Source: Sweltsa coloradensis (taxonomy: Eukaryota > Arthropoda > Insecta > Plecoptera > Chloroperlidae). Taken from it: DNA of 64,000 nucleotides. This document shows positions 42,159 to 54,478 of this stretch, piece by piece. The stretch spans positions 1 through 64,000 of the forward strand of contig JAMZAV010003231.1 in NCBI GenBank assembly GCA_024449915.1, given 5' to 3'. The notes beneath the pieces are model-generated. The model did no database searches and was not told the DNA's origin. It saw only the letters and a program-made list of their open reading frames with translations. A program made the translations under genes and the position numbers. Within the stretch, counting starts at the first letter, position 1. Every line of letters begins with the position of its first letter.

Positions 42159-42795
42159 CCGAGTATTAGTAGTTTTAGGGCGCTTCAACGGCAAAGATTA
42201 TTCGCGCCTCCAAGATATTTAGTTGACTATGTATGGATGTAAAATACGGTTAATAAGCTTAAATGTGTTTTTCAAATCATTGTCATCAAAAGAATTGCCA
42301 AGGTCGATATATTTGTAGACAGCCAAATCGGGAAACGGTATACATGCTAAAGTTGTCATATGTCATAATCATAATCATAATCAGGAAAACGATGCCAACG
42401 TCGTCATAATGAATAGCAAGTCAACATGCTTAATGGATTTTTTTAAATGTTTTTTAATAATGAACTGTCATATTTTGTCGATCAGATTGCTAAGGTTAAG
42501 AAATGTGATAAGTTTTCCACTGTTTTCATAAGACAAAAGCTCTTCATATGATAGATTTAAATTCAATTGGAGTCTCAAACCATCATACTTAGAGAAGTCA
42601 GTCAACAAATGATGAACGGATAGCAACACATCACACGTGTCGCAAATCGGAGCAATCTTATCTCTGGTAAAAAGACAGGCATGGGTGAGGTGGGTGTGCC
42701 CTATTCGTACTCGCGCCAACACAACCTCCTCACGACGAGAAAGTATGGAAGAAGGGGGTCGCACCTTCAGTGAAAGACATGGCATCACACGACTC
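42159..42795 (-). mobile_element. LINE family B, 3' part (uninterrupted copy)
   Basis: The 3' UTR block at 42159-42420 is followed on the minus strand by the C-terminal RNase H/zinc tail: V-R-I-G-H-T-H-L-T-H-A-C-L-F and I-C-D-T-C-D-V-L-L-S-V-H-H-L-L. It serves as the reference that shows where LINE C split the 35-38 kb copy. Confidence 0.7.
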
Positions 42796-42810
42796 AGCTT
42801 ATTATTCTGA

Positions 42811-42950
42811 GTTAGTTAGTTATTGGGGTTTTAGGGCACAAAACAGTTTTATCAGTGCCCATCGAATTTTCTGATTACTAAATATGTATGAATTTCAAAT
42901 TGAATTTCAAAGGTTTACTTTACGTAAGAAATTAATAAAGAAAGCAATGT
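42811..42950 (-). mobile_element. LINE family A, 3' end
   Basis: TTAGTTAGTTATTGGGGTTT, AGGGCACAAAACAG, CAGTGCCCATCG and an AAATTGAATTT block match the 3' end at 30953. Confidence 0.6.
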
Positions 42951-43479
42951 GCACACTCACAGAACAGCGTACATGACCCAAGTGAGGCCACAATGATACT
43001 GGGTTACAAAACCGACTTGAACACCTAAACAAGGCGTAACAAGCTCCACACACCCTCCATAGAAGGCTTTCTGCAATGTGCAGTGATTTGCACTTTGTTT
43101 TCCTGCTTATTTTTTCACACTATCTCTAGTTTCTTTTTTTAAACTTTGTATGTGTTGTGTGAAACGTTAAATTCTGTTAATAACTGTTTCCTGTCAAAGT
43201 CAACTGCAATCACATGGATTACTCACAATTCCCCTCTTATGAACTCAAGTCCGTCATGATTCAAGCTAGTAATTTTATTTCACTTGATCATAAGGGGTGA
43301 GCTAAGAGCTCTGTCATGTAATTCAACGATGACTCGGAGCTCACATATAAAAGCCGTGGTAAGGAAGAGATCAAAAATATATTAGCACTTCAAGGGTTTT
43401 CCCGTTTGTGAACGGCTGTATTTATTTGTGCACAAAATAAAAATTTTACGTCTCAAGTGTTTGATCAAACACTATAAAT

Positions 43480-44300
43480 AGAATGGTCTTTCTGTGGTGT
43501 GTCATGGCAACACAGGACGAAGTCCTAAAAATGTAACACGGAAAGAAACTATAGATGAGATCGTAACATTCATAAAAAATTATGTCAATCAAAATGCGCT
43601 TTTCCATCCGGGTAGAATATCTTCACAGTTCAATAGTTCTGTGAAACCTCCCTTGTTATGAGACTAAGAATTCAGTCTTAGTCTAACAGACACATTTTTA
43701 AAACAAAATTCAACTTGCACTTTCATTGGCCATATACGGATGACCGCTTTATTGCAAAAAATCACGTGTTGGCCGATGGCCCTAAAAAGGTTGAACTAAA
43801 AAGGGAGGATGATACGAATTAGTTAAAGGCAGAGGCTGCTAAAACGAAACACACTAACCATTGCAGCAAAAACTGACCGAAACGAAGCCGTACTTTTCTT
43901 TGACTTACAAAGACACTCCCAACACCTGTCCTAACGACAGGAATCGTGTATTACAAGCGTCAGACGTGGACGTACAACTTGAGCGTATATAACGAAGTAA
44001 CCAATACTGGATTCATGTACGTCTGGAGTGAAAATGTGGCATCTAGAGGGCCACAAGAGAAAGCCTCATGCCTTATGCACCACATCAAGGACCGTGTTCC
44101 TGAGTGTGTAATGCATCTCAATCTCTATAGCGATAGTTGTGGGGGACAAAATAGGAATATTAAAATGTTGTTAAAGCTCAGTCACATACTCGAGAAATCA
44201 TCGTAATTCATTACAGATCATAGATAAAAAAAATCGTCCCCGGCCATAGCTTTTCATCATGCGACCAACATTTTGGTATTATAGAAAAAATGAAAAAGTA
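43480..44300 (+). pseudogene. DUF7869-type transposon protein, central part
   Basis: The first frame reads C-H-G-N-T-G-R-S-P-K-N, then V-T-F-I-K-N-Y-V-N-Q-N-A-L. After several lesions an open frame at 43946-44206 reads Y-Y-K-R-Q-T-W-T-Y-N-L-S-V-Y-N, M-Y-V-W-S-E-N-V-A-S-R-G, and L-N-L-Y-S-D-S-C-G-G-Q-N-R-N, where the S-D-x-C-x-G-Q-N-R-N motif of the DDE-like domain is complete. Then comes P-G-H-S-F-S-S-C-D. It is collinear with, and upstream of, the portion preserved at 7071-7843. Confidence 0.65.
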
Positions 44301-44329
44301 TCATGTATAACTACGCTTGTGAATTTCTT

Positions 44330-44622
44330 GTTTGCTTTTCGAAGAATAAAGAGAGTACAAAACTTTCCAGCCTGGACAGAACAGACAAAACAGAACGCTG
44401 CGAGGACACAAAAATAAAAACTTGCTCAAACAACACACTCGAATGTAATAGAAGCGAACTCTATGAACTGTAGAGCCCCAGTAAGAACAGAACGAAGAGC
44501 GGACACAAAACACGTCTGCCTGCGACAAGAACAACAGACCGACTGCGAGGCGAGGCTAGGCTCCCCGGCCTAGCTGTGCGTGCAGTGCAGATGGTAGTCA
44601 AAAGGTACGGGGCGGCGAGGTC
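44330..44622 (+). repeat. Interspersed repeat R2, third copy, cut by a LINE
   Basis: It matches the 11.5-kb copy as far as GGGGCGGCGAGGTCA and is then interrupted by (TTA)n at 44623, the tail of a minus-strand LINE. Confidence 0.6.
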
Positions 44623-45935
44623 ATTATTATTATTATTATTTATTGACCATGTTTTGAGCTCTTTTGCTCTGTTACAGGGCATATAGTATAGCATTTACAA
44701 CATCCAGTTTCTAGATACAATTTACATTTCAATGTATTATTTGAAAAAAGAAACATGTAATATGCACATAAGATTATCAGCTATTATCTACTAGAAGTAC
44801 CTAGAATATAACACTAATTTGGCCATACAGGCCAGTTCCTTGAATTTAATAATATTCTTTTAACCTGTTTTTGAAAACTGCTATGTTATCGGGTAGGGGG
44901 GTTAGAACCTTATTATCCAGACCATTCCAAATCTTAACTGCAGACCCACAAAAGAATTTTTTCCTACTTCTGTCCTAAATCTAGGAACAAAGAGTTTATT
45001 TCTATGGTCATTTTTACCAATGAAGGTGGCTGCTTGCAGTCTTTTATTAATATCCGACCAAGCTGGTTGACCTGATTGTGCCTTATACACTCCACACAGT
45101 TTAGAGAATTTTCTCCTATCTTCTAGGGATTTCCATTCTAGGTCTTTTATCATTTCTGATACACTGTACATTCGCCCATATTTCCCTAGCACTTTGCGGG
45201 CAGCCCTTCTTTGTACCTTTTCAATGGCTTCCTTATGGCATTTAGTATGCGGATCCCAAATACAGCTGGCATATTCAAGCGTGGGCCTCACTATTTCTGT
45301 GAATGCTTTGCTCCGTACGTGAGCACTACAACCCCTTAGATTTCGCATAACAAAGTTAAGATTTTTATTTCCCTTGCTCACTACTTTATTTTTATGACCC
45401 CCCCAGTTCAGTTTTCCATTAAGAATAATACCCAGATGTTTACTGGACTCCAAGTACTTCAAATCTTTGCCTTCCATTTTATACTGGAATTTAAGGGGGC
45501 TTTCTTGGTAGTAAACTTATCAGCTGACTTTTTTCTGCATTAAGTTTCATTGATTGCTAGTACCCACTCATGAATAATATACTCTGGTACATTGGGAGGA
45601 TCAGGCAGTCATTAATGTCTTTGATTTACTGTATATGATACAGTCGTCGCAAAGAGTCTTTAGAATTACATTTCCATTTAGTCCAGGCCCTATATCATAC
45701 AATACAATATGAGGAATAATAGTGGCCAAAGCACACTCCTTGGGGGACCCCGGAGATTATGTAATTGGTCTGAATACTGATGTCCCGATACTTTACTACT
45801 GTACTCTCCCTGTTGAGCCACTCATCGACCATTTGGGCCTATTCTGCTGTCCAATCCTATCCGTTCAATTTTTCCATTAGTATGTCGTGTGGACCGCGTC
45901 GAATGATGCACGTGCAAGTGCATTGGAAACTTTAA
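44623..45935 (-). mobile_element. LINE family D (CR1/L2-type), 3' half
   Basis: The tail is (TAA)n at 44623-44640. On the minus strand, starting near 45935, broken reverse transcriptase motifs read F-D-A-V and then I-S-G-V-P-Q-G-V. An open frame at 44902-45477 follows: Y-L-E-S-S-K-H-L-G-I-I-L, R-P-T-L-E-Y-A-S-C-I-W-D-P and V-Q-R-R-A-A-R-K-V-L-G, the thumb and C-terminal part. The 5' half is missing. Confidence 0.7.
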
Positions 45936-46884
45936 ATATCACAATTAGACAGCAACTGCACATGCAGCTTTTAAGGTATGTAAATTAATGGCTTAAAAGC
46001 TGAATCCAAAATTTGATCAAAAACCTGACACCACAAAAACCCAGTTTAATAACACTATTTTAATTGGTCTGAGACTTGGACGTCACAACCAGTGATAGAA
46101 ATCATTTCTTATAGATAGTTTGCTCGGTCAGTTGGTCAACACAATGGTTTTGCTGCAAATGTATTAATTAGGTTAAAAAAAATTTTTTATCAGCATATAC
46201 GGTTATTACCCACAAGTGAAATACGATAACACATAAATAAAATAATACATTTACTTAATACATTCAAGAAAATATATATTGCAAGTGAATGCCAAAAAAC
46301 AGCAGGTGTCAATTAAAATAATACAGTATAAGCACAGACGCCCCCCCCCCCCACGCACACGCCATAAGAACATTACTTATTCAAATTCAAATTTAAGGTA
46401 TGTCCATAGATATAATGAAGAGAGAACGGCATGTATTTGTTAAAGTCGCCTGTAGGACAATATTATATAAACACTTCAATTATTCACATATGTAGTCCGC
46501 CTAGTACGATTGATACGCGTTATACTGCACAAAGTGACAACACATTCTCTGGTCTTTGATAACTGTTGTGCACGCGTTGGTAAAAAAAAAAAAAAAAAAA
46601 AAGAAATCGTGGGTGAATACGTCCCAGCCACTATCTCGCTCGCGATTCTTTCGCGGAGTCTCGATAACTTGATAAATTTTCTGCTTGACAAAAATAACTA
46701 CATTCGACCACAAACACGCATTCTCGGAAGGCCTGCAGTGTCATATAATGTGGCAAGACTTTAGGATAGTTTGTGTACTTGTTAGACGAGGACTGGTGGC
46801 GTACAGCTTTAAAATATTTTAAAAAAAACATCCAAATAAGGTCGTATTATAACGTGCGGGGCGAAACAGTGCGTCTGAGGCCAC
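45936..46884. other. No gene recognised
   Basis: Contains a C12-like run near 46341 and an A20-like run near 46582. Short frames on both strands are built around these runs and I discount them. Confidence 0.5.
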
Positions 46885-47158
46885 AATTCCAACTTGCAAC
46901 CTTCTCGAGGTTTAGGCCCGTGATTAGGGAGTTCTTATCCTTGCAAAAAATAATGCGATGATATGGGTCGTCGTCGGCGGAACTTTCCCATTCCCTTTGA
47001 CTACCTCCCAGAACGGAGACGACGATGACAACAGGACGGATGAATGACACAGACGAGAGACGCCCCACGGAACGTGGGGAACCCATGCCCCTCCCCATTA
47101 CGCTTGTGGCTGGTTACGGACCAGCACAGGCCTGTCCACCCCTTGCCCCCACCCCCCG
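46885..47158 (-). mobile_element. S1 copy, head missing
   Basis: It is the reverse complement of S1 from its 3' end (CCAACTTGCAACCTTCTCGA) to the GGCCTGTCCACCCCTTGCCC block. The 5' head is absent. Confidence 0.65.
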
Positions 47159-47670
47159 GACATATACATATATTTAATTTCTGCCTAAAGTAATAACATA
47201 AACAGCGTTCATAGTTGCCTACTCTAAAGCCAAGGTTAAAACATCAGATATCCACAACTCTAGGGTTTACAGAGATGGTTTTTATTTTCCCCAGTTAATT
47301 TTGTAGTAGTCTAAATGCCAGAGCATTAGCGGCCTCTACACACGGTATTTACAATGTACAAAAACAGACCAAGAATAATGTTCCTCTATCTTACTAAGAG
47401 CAATGCAACAATTCAATAAATCATGATTATTTGTTTAGCCAGTTAGTCTACCTCATGGGAAATAATAGTCATTTAATGACATTGACGCAAAAAAAATCAA
47501 CCGAGGAAACAAAGGGCCGCCCACCAAACGACGCGGGCGCACAAAACATAATTCCCCGGACTCATTACTCCGAAATGAAAGTGAAATAGCTGCCCACAAG
47601 TTTATTTAGCTGTTCGCGAGAAGGCAGGATAAGCAGTGACCCACTTCACCGGAGAGCTTAACTTAGATAC
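47159..47670. other. No gene recognised
   Basis: AT-rich DNA with no repeat or coding signal that I recognise. Confidence 0.4.
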
Positions 47671-48419
47671 ATGAACTTGCCACTTCAGAGTTCATGCGCA
47701 ATTAACAATTCGATTGGTTTCGAACGCTTTAAACAGTCGCTACCCGCGTATGATCAGACACCTCAGATGCTGAACCCCAAGGAACCTCTCTCCACCACGA
47801 AAAAGAAGCCTTGGACTCGATTATGGGGTTCAGACGCAGTGTCAAAGGAATCTACTCTGATCTCCATCAGCGACTCACTTTCGGGATTCTTCCGAACCAC
47901 CCCAATGGGCGACAAAGAAGCACGCCGGTCTCCACGCCTGACGTACTCGCAGGACAGTAGGCCTTCTCTAAGAAAATTAGTACCTTCCCCACTCCCCAAA
48001 AAAATCGGCCCACAAAAAAAGCGGAAAAAAAGCCAAAACCACACTCACTCCACGTACCCACCCTCTGAACACAACCACAGTGTTCTCCTCAACTCCGACC
48101 ACCACCAACTTGCACCACAAGAAAACCACCTCCACCATCACTCAACAACCTCCCTCTCCACCCCCCTCTCCCCACACCCCGTCCCCATGCTCGCAAGATG
48201 GCATATCATCTCACAATCCAAGACTTCCCAACTTACTCCCAAGTCGCTATACACCTTCCCCCCCCCCCCATCCCCTTGAACTCATACACACACCTCCCCC
48301 ACTCCCCACCATATACTCAAACCATACATGGCCATGCAAGCCCTGAAAAATTCCAACAATCACTAGCAGCCAAAACTTATGCCCCCCCAACACCACCCCA
48401 ACTCTTACCACCCATGTAA
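47671..48419 (+). CDS. Hypothetical Pro/Ser/His-rich frames
   Basis: A 202-codon frame (47671-48279) overlaps two shorter ones to 48419. The first has a basic middle (P-K-K-I-G-P-Q-K-K-R-K-K-S-Q, a possible nuclear-localisation-like patch) and a Pro-rich tail from a C-rich strand. The tail could be low-complexity artefact. It might be the ORF1 of a LINE; no RRM or zinc knuckle is visible. Confidence 0.3.
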
Positions 48420-48436
48420 ATGTTTTTTTCTCTTTC

Positions 48437-48476
48437 AGGATTGGATATTGCTTAACGTCTTCTCATATATTTTTTA
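48437..48476 (+). mobile_element. S1 head scrap
   Basis: GGATTGGATATTGCTTAACG followed by TCTTCTCATAT, then divergence. Confidence 0.5.
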
Positions 48477-48952
48477 GTATCAGAACAACACCCCTGCAAA
48501 CCCGTGAGGAATTAAATTTGAACACTCGGACATTGACAACTTCTCCAATGGCCAAAGAGCTGAGTTAATACAACCAAAAAGACCAACTCTATACCACCAG
48601 ATCACCGTGACTTGCAAGCGGACTTCAACCATCAAAAGCCTGTCAATTCATGTGTTGGGCTGAAATTCGTAACTGCGGTCCTCCACAAGAAATCGAATAT
48701 GCAATGTTCAAAAATTTAGTAATGATTCAACAGAACTTTGGAATAATATTTTCAATAAAGCTACTAAAGTTTAAAGTTTATTATAAACTATAATAAAACA
48801 AGGTTAGTTGACAGGCAGTGGCCGCGGCGCGGCGATTAGGCGCGTGATCTAGTATAAAACCGACGGTCTTGTATTTCAGGTTTCCAAATCTGACATGAGC
48901 AGTGGAATGTCAGTAAGCTTTGTTTCGTCTCATAATCACCCACTCATCGTCT

Positions 48953-49150
48953 GACGACCTCTGCCCGACTGACGACTCTGACCCCTACTGACGACTCAAT
49001 GCCCCGACTGACGACGACTGCCCGACTGACGGACTCGGCCCCTACTGACGACCTAGACCCCCTACTGACGACTCTGCCCCGACTGACGACTCTCCCCCGA
49101 CTGATGACGCACTCTGCCCGAGACTGACGACTCTCCCCCGACTAGACGAC
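48953..49150. repeat. Minisatellite, unit about 20 bp
   Basis: Around ten imperfect copies of CCGACTGACGACTCTGCCCC, with variants CCCCTACTGACGACTC and CCCCCGACTGACGAC. No open frame runs through it without stops. Confidence 0.85.
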
Positions 49151-49839
49151 TGACAAAACCATCACAAGCGACATGGCAACCAATGGCATTGAGAGGTAGG
49201 TCGCTCTAATACCAAATTTAACGAGCATATGTAACTATGAAAGCACTGGGAAATCTGATAGGCACTGGCAACGGTAGCCAACAATTAGGCCAGTAGTGAA
49301 GAGTGTATGCGACGTAGGTGCTTTTTCAGTTATGAGGTGGCAACCAGGAAACTAATGCCGTTTGCCGTTGACGGCTAAGGCACTTAACTAGACACTACCT
49401 TAGACATGAGCCGTTCATGTGACCTCAGAGTCTGATATACAACTTGTCTAGCCGCACAAAAGAACATTCTATTGTGTCCGATTCTCGAATCTGAAAATTC
49501 CGGTGTAGATTCGTCAGACGATGGAAACTACAAGCTAAGGATTCCAGCGCTAAAATGGTCACTGAAAAAAATCCTCTGTCAGCGCATTTAATTGAGTTCC
49601 TTATTGGAGTCGTCAATTCAAAATGAACAATCATAATGTTTCTTTTAGTAGTTGATACGAGGTTGCGCGACTTTCTCCTGATTTGCCCAATTGAATTGCT
49701 CCGAACCATTCCTCAAACCTAAAGAAGAAAAAATCAACGTTGAGCTAATGGGGAATAGAGAATATTACAAACTAGGTTTAAGAAGATGCTAAAAAAATCA
49801 AAAGTAAAATTCTTGTGTACAATCATGAAATATGCCATG

Positions 49840-50498
49840 TAAGGCCATTTCCAGGCTTCCATCTACTGTGGAACCGGTTAAACCTCCAATTAATTACTAT
49901 TTCACAAGATTTTATGAAGAACGTGGTGATTGATTCTCAAGGACTACTTGTTGATGGACCACACTTTTTAACGCTCGAGTGAGAAGAGCTTTCATTGCAG
50001 ATGCTCCAGCCCAAAAGCCCATTTAAAGATGTGTTAAAACTGTTTAGCTGGATAATTCCTCATGTGACAAGTGGGAAAACGACGAGTGGACAATACTTCG
50101 GTAAGAATGACGTTCCCAGAACTGGATTCACCTTGAGAACGATGAATCCTTTGCTATGCAAGTGATGAAGATTCTTCATCTCGGTACTTCGCAGCTTACC
50201 ACCTTGAATATTGGCCTGATAAACTCGTCTCCTGTTAAAGATTATATGCATCTTGTCAATCTTGGTAGTAATGAAAGATATGTAGGTAGCATTCCGAGTA
50301 TCAAATGGAGATTGCCGAAAAACTTGTCTTCGAATGCAGTCGTCGCCCACGCTGCACTCAAAGATAGATCGCTGGAGGCCACAGAACTGCGACAATTTAT
50401 CTTTATACATTGCGACCAGTAAAGGTTGCTTCCAGAAGAGTTTACACCACTATCTATGTTTGCATGCTGGAATTGCAATCCTAATCAAACCAATGTAT
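49840..50498 (+). pseudogene. CACTA/EnSpm-like transposase remnant
   Basis: Broken frames read G-L-L-V-D-G, then N-A-R-V-R-R-A-F-I-A-D-A-P-A-Q, then N-I-G-L-I-N-S-S-P-V-K-D-Y-M-H-L-V-N-L-G. S-L-E-A-T-E-L-R-Q-F follows and, in another frame, H-Y-L-C-L-H-A-G-I-A-I-L. As I recall, animal transposases with C-D-A-P-A-R, G-F-P-L-D-Y-M-H-x-V-C-L-G and D-R-W-K-A-T-E-x-R-Q-F-L-L-Y are of this type. The class name is tentative. An S1 copy follows directly. Confidence 0.5.
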
Positions 50499-50640
50499 TT
50501 GGATTGGATATTGCTTAACGTCTCATATTTATGCAACTTGGCTTATCAAGACGAAGGGAGAGTGACGTAAGGGATGACGCGGGGGGACAAGGGACAAGAG
50601 GGTGGACTGGCCTGTGCTGGTCAGAAACCAGCCACAAGCG
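50499..50640 (+). mobile_element. S1, 5' part
   Basis: It runs from TTTGGATTGGATATTGCTTA through GGCTTATCAAGACGAAGGGA to AACCAGCCACAAGCG, then diverges. Confidence 0.6.
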
Positions 50641-53600
50641 TATGTATGCAGCACAGAACACGTTAGTCAGGGTGCGAATTTACGACTTTGTTGAGGGGGG
50701 GATGGCCTAGTATAGTATTTTCGTTGGCTAACCGGGGTCTCTTTTGAGGTATTATTGCACTTGAGATGGCCTTAGAAGCGATCTGAGGTTTAAAAGACCG
50801 TGTCATTATGATTCTTTTTTCTCGAATTTTAACCTTTTACCAACTTTTTTTTACATATTATGTAAATTAATTTTGTAAGTCGATTACCCACTTTTTCTTG
50901 CGCGTTCGTAATCGAAATAAAAATCCCAGTACCGTCTCCAAGTTAGGGACACGAATTGCGACCCAGACTTTGGCAACGCTGCCTCCATGCGGGTCAGCAC
51001 AATCCTCATCTTTAGGGGACTCCATATGCTTTGTCGATTTGTATATTTGAATACATACTTTTTAGGAACACAAAAAATATTACTCATGACGAATAACAAC
51101 AATCGCCCAATAAAAGCACAGTAAACAAATTAATTTACACTTACAATGTCAATTAAACAGCTTTGTTGTGGTGATCTTGCACGGGTTGGTTACAGACTTC
51201 TTAACAGTTGGGTTATCTGTTGATTTATGATGTCTTCTCGTATCACAATTTTGAATATTTTCAGCCTTGAAGTATTTTACAGGAGGTCCATTGAACGCCC
51301 AAAAAGTGTAAAACGCTGAGTGTAACTGATGTTGAGGCAGATTACGCACATCTCAGTTAGCGTTAAGTTCATAAAATTCATCGTTGCTAAATCCACGATT
51401 CACATTTGGATGTGGATATAGGCAGAACTTTAACACGTGTCATTAAACTCGTCCAAATTTTCTTCCAACAACATTTGTGTTTTTCTTATATTTTCTGGAA
51501 TTAGTTACGGTAACTAAAAACAGCTGGACATTTTTACAGGTTTGCATATTTCAACAACTGAAAATATCGACATACACGAGATTCTATTCCCTTCACTAGT
51601 TCGGGCATGATGACGCGTCCCAGCACTGATGCGTGTTGGAGTATGTTATGTCGTTCTTCAAATCTCCTGTTATAGTCTGTTAAAGCCTGGAAGAACTGTT
51701 TCTAGAAAGTATCGAGTGCAATTCAGTTCACTATCTCCGTTGCATGGACGAGGTTAAAAATGTTTCATTGTCACGATACTGCCTTTTGAATTTGAGTACT
51801 TAATGCCATCAACAGTCTTCATGGCAAAATAAGGTTTAAACACAAACATCGACTTCAAGTTAGCGCTTTATCAACGAAGAATTTCTATTTTTCTAAAATG
51901 AATAGGGATAGTGCTTGCAAGTTCGTGACGAGCATCTTTCAAACAGCAAACTTGTGGCCGCGTAACAAAAAGACCATGTTTTGATTTTTTCTTTAACCCT
52001 TCATATTAGCTTCTCTTTGGCCTGATTTCTAGCCAATGATTTCTTCAAAAAAACATAGTGATAGCGACTGAGTAGCTGTTCCAAACGGCAGTAATTGCTA
52101 GCACACGACGACGCCAACCCAATGTACATCAAACCACAGACCAATTTTATAAATGGTTTGACAGCTGTTCTTCTGCACCTGTTCAATTCCTCTGATATTT
52201 AGGAACTCAGTGCAAAAGAAAATGTTATAAATGGTATCCATGAACATTTTGAAGTGACCTTACCCTGTTAATGGATTTAACGACATCGAGCACTGCCAGC
52301 TCAGATTGTGGTTTCATGCAGTGTATTATCACAAGGTTCGCCCGTTTACAGTTTCTTTTTTCAATATTGTGCGGCGCCTTTGTACTACTCCCAGCATAGC
52401 TGCTGCCTCATCTGCTAGCGATGCCTATCAAAGCCATCTTTCTATATCGATCCCCAAATATGTGATTAGCGTGGGCCCACACTTGTGTCCGCATGAACTG
52501 ACCGGTCATCGAAGTAAGCTCAACAATGTCTAAGAATGCTAATTGAACGGTTATTTTTTTTTCGTATGCAATACGTATGTAAAGTATTAAGACACGACTT
52601 ATTTGAGGTGGAAGTTACTCTTCATTTCAACATAATACTGAATACTTCTACACTACTTTTGATGTATGATTTTAATCGCCATCTCACATATCTGCCAAAA
52701 ATGAAATCTAAACATAAACTGTTGACACGGCATGACAGAGTGTAACATTTGGCACAACAAAAGCCATTACTACGTCCCCTATTCTATGGTGTAAATCTGA
52801 AGACTACAAATCGAAAATTCCCTTTCCTACTTTAGTTTGCTCTATTTCCTCCTCTTGTCTTACAGCATTCTAGATATTTTTTATCTATAACCATATTATT
52901 CATTTTCCGGCGTTGTATCTTAAAAATTTGTGATGTGTAGGCCTACCACTTATTACTAAGGACATTTTGGTTTTTGGTTATAAGAAATGGTATGGAACAA
53001 ATTTCCTATTGTTCATCCTGCGTTTTGATAGCACCAATGTTCTTAGTTTTTTCACCCTTTTATACTTTATTCATGTCGCACCACTGTTTGAGTATTGTTA
53101 ACCGTAAATATACACAAAATATTATGGTTAGGCCTATAAAGGCAAATAAAAAAAAGAGAACGGACATTTTTTTTAGGTTTCTGGGAATGGAGACTCTTCT
53201 CTTTATACCTTCAGATAAAAGATTAGGAGGAAACGGACAGTAAGGGAAAGTTTAGATACGTGTGAAAAAATCTCGTCAACTCTTCAGCACATTAGTGAGC
53301 TTATTCCTGAATCGGAAACTTGTGAAAAAAAATCGGAAGGATTTATCGGCGAAATGGAACTATCCAAACATGTCTATAAGCAGCCCCAGATGTTAAAACA
53401 CGTTCGTATTTGAAAAAACCACCAAATACAAGAGCTCTGTACCCGCAAACAATAACCAATAATACAGTATTGTGTTGCTTGCTTTGGTAGTTCGACTGGG
53501 CGCCGACTGTCGGCTTCATAACTGGTCGATGTCGAGCCGACGCTTGGGGAGCAACTAGCGACGGAGATATATTCCGACCGTTCACAATCTCAAAACCTTC

Positions 53601-54289
53601 CCTCTGGAAATTGGGACTAGGCCACCAAATAAAGCTTAACATGGAACTGATGTTGTATGCCTCACGTAATGTAGGAGAACGAGGCATTCCCGCTACGTGC
53701 CGAATCTATTGCGTCTTCCTTACCCAGGAATGCAGGTGACACACAACGGCAAGTTACAAAAATGATAATATACAAGACACAACAGAGCCAGACGTGTAAG
53801 GGCCCCTCAGAAATGAGCGTGCTCTTGGCTGCACTAGAGAACTGGAGTCAAATGCCAGGTAAATTTACTGAAAGACCATGGATGTGGTTGGTATGGGCGG
53901 CAATTTTCAACGCGAAAGCCTTCGAGACAAAGATATGTGTTAACAATACTTTGCCTCACTGTAGGTTAGTGTTCCCTGGCAACGCAAAACGGATTACATG
54001 GGATGTTGTCGCCCGGTGTCTCATATGAGTCAGAGCATTTACTACTGACGCAGACATGCTGTACTGGAAGGATCTGAACGGAGCGGCTGGTCCCTGCTTG
54101 TCAAAACTTACCTCAACTGGCCGAAAATGGGCTGGGAACGACGAAGGACCTTAATCTAGCATTGCTTCTGCTGCGAAGCAATGTGTTGGAATGATATTTG
54201 ACGTGCAAGAGATGCAAGAGACGATGCCAATGCTGTTACATCATTCACAGCATAGGTGAGAAACGAGTGGCATTTATGATTATTATTTA
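50641..54289. other. Long stretch without a recognised gene
   Basis: Mixed AT-rich DNA. Minus-strand frames at 50884-51102 (Y-W-D-F-Y-F-D-Y-E-R-A-R), 52001-52186 and 53343-53687, and the plus-strand frame at 53762-54028, are open but show no domain I can name. One or more could be exons or transposase remnants. No splice pattern as clear as that at 2.5-5.5 kb was found. Confidence 0.35.
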
Positions 54290-54478
54290 GTAGCCTTGTT
54301 GATTCTGGCGTGATCCGCGGGTGTTCGCACTGTCCATACCACTGATTGCTATATTTCCTATTAACAAATATAGATACTTTGTTGGTTATCGCTAACTCGT
54401 CGATTGCGCGGGCGCCTACAGGGTAAAGCTAAGTCGCTTGATTTACTGTCCTCCACTGAAAATCAGTTATATAACTGA
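54290..54478 (-). repeat. Repeat end with CAGTTATATAACTG palindrome (copy 2, inverted)
   Basis: It is the inverse of 33412-33610: GTTCGCACTGTCCATACCAC, GTTGGTTATCGCTA, GTCCTCCACTGAAAATCAGT and then TATATAACTG. The similarity stops just past the palindrome, as expected for an element end. Confidence 0.55.

Noticed and set aside
46476..46831. Overlapping frames on both strands around 46.5-46.8 kb
   Set aside because: They depend on an A20-like run that reads as Lys on one strand and Phe on the other.
48953..49150. CRISPR-like look of the repeats
   Set aside because: Units are contiguous and imperfect without unique spacers, in a eukaryotic context; it is a minisatellite.
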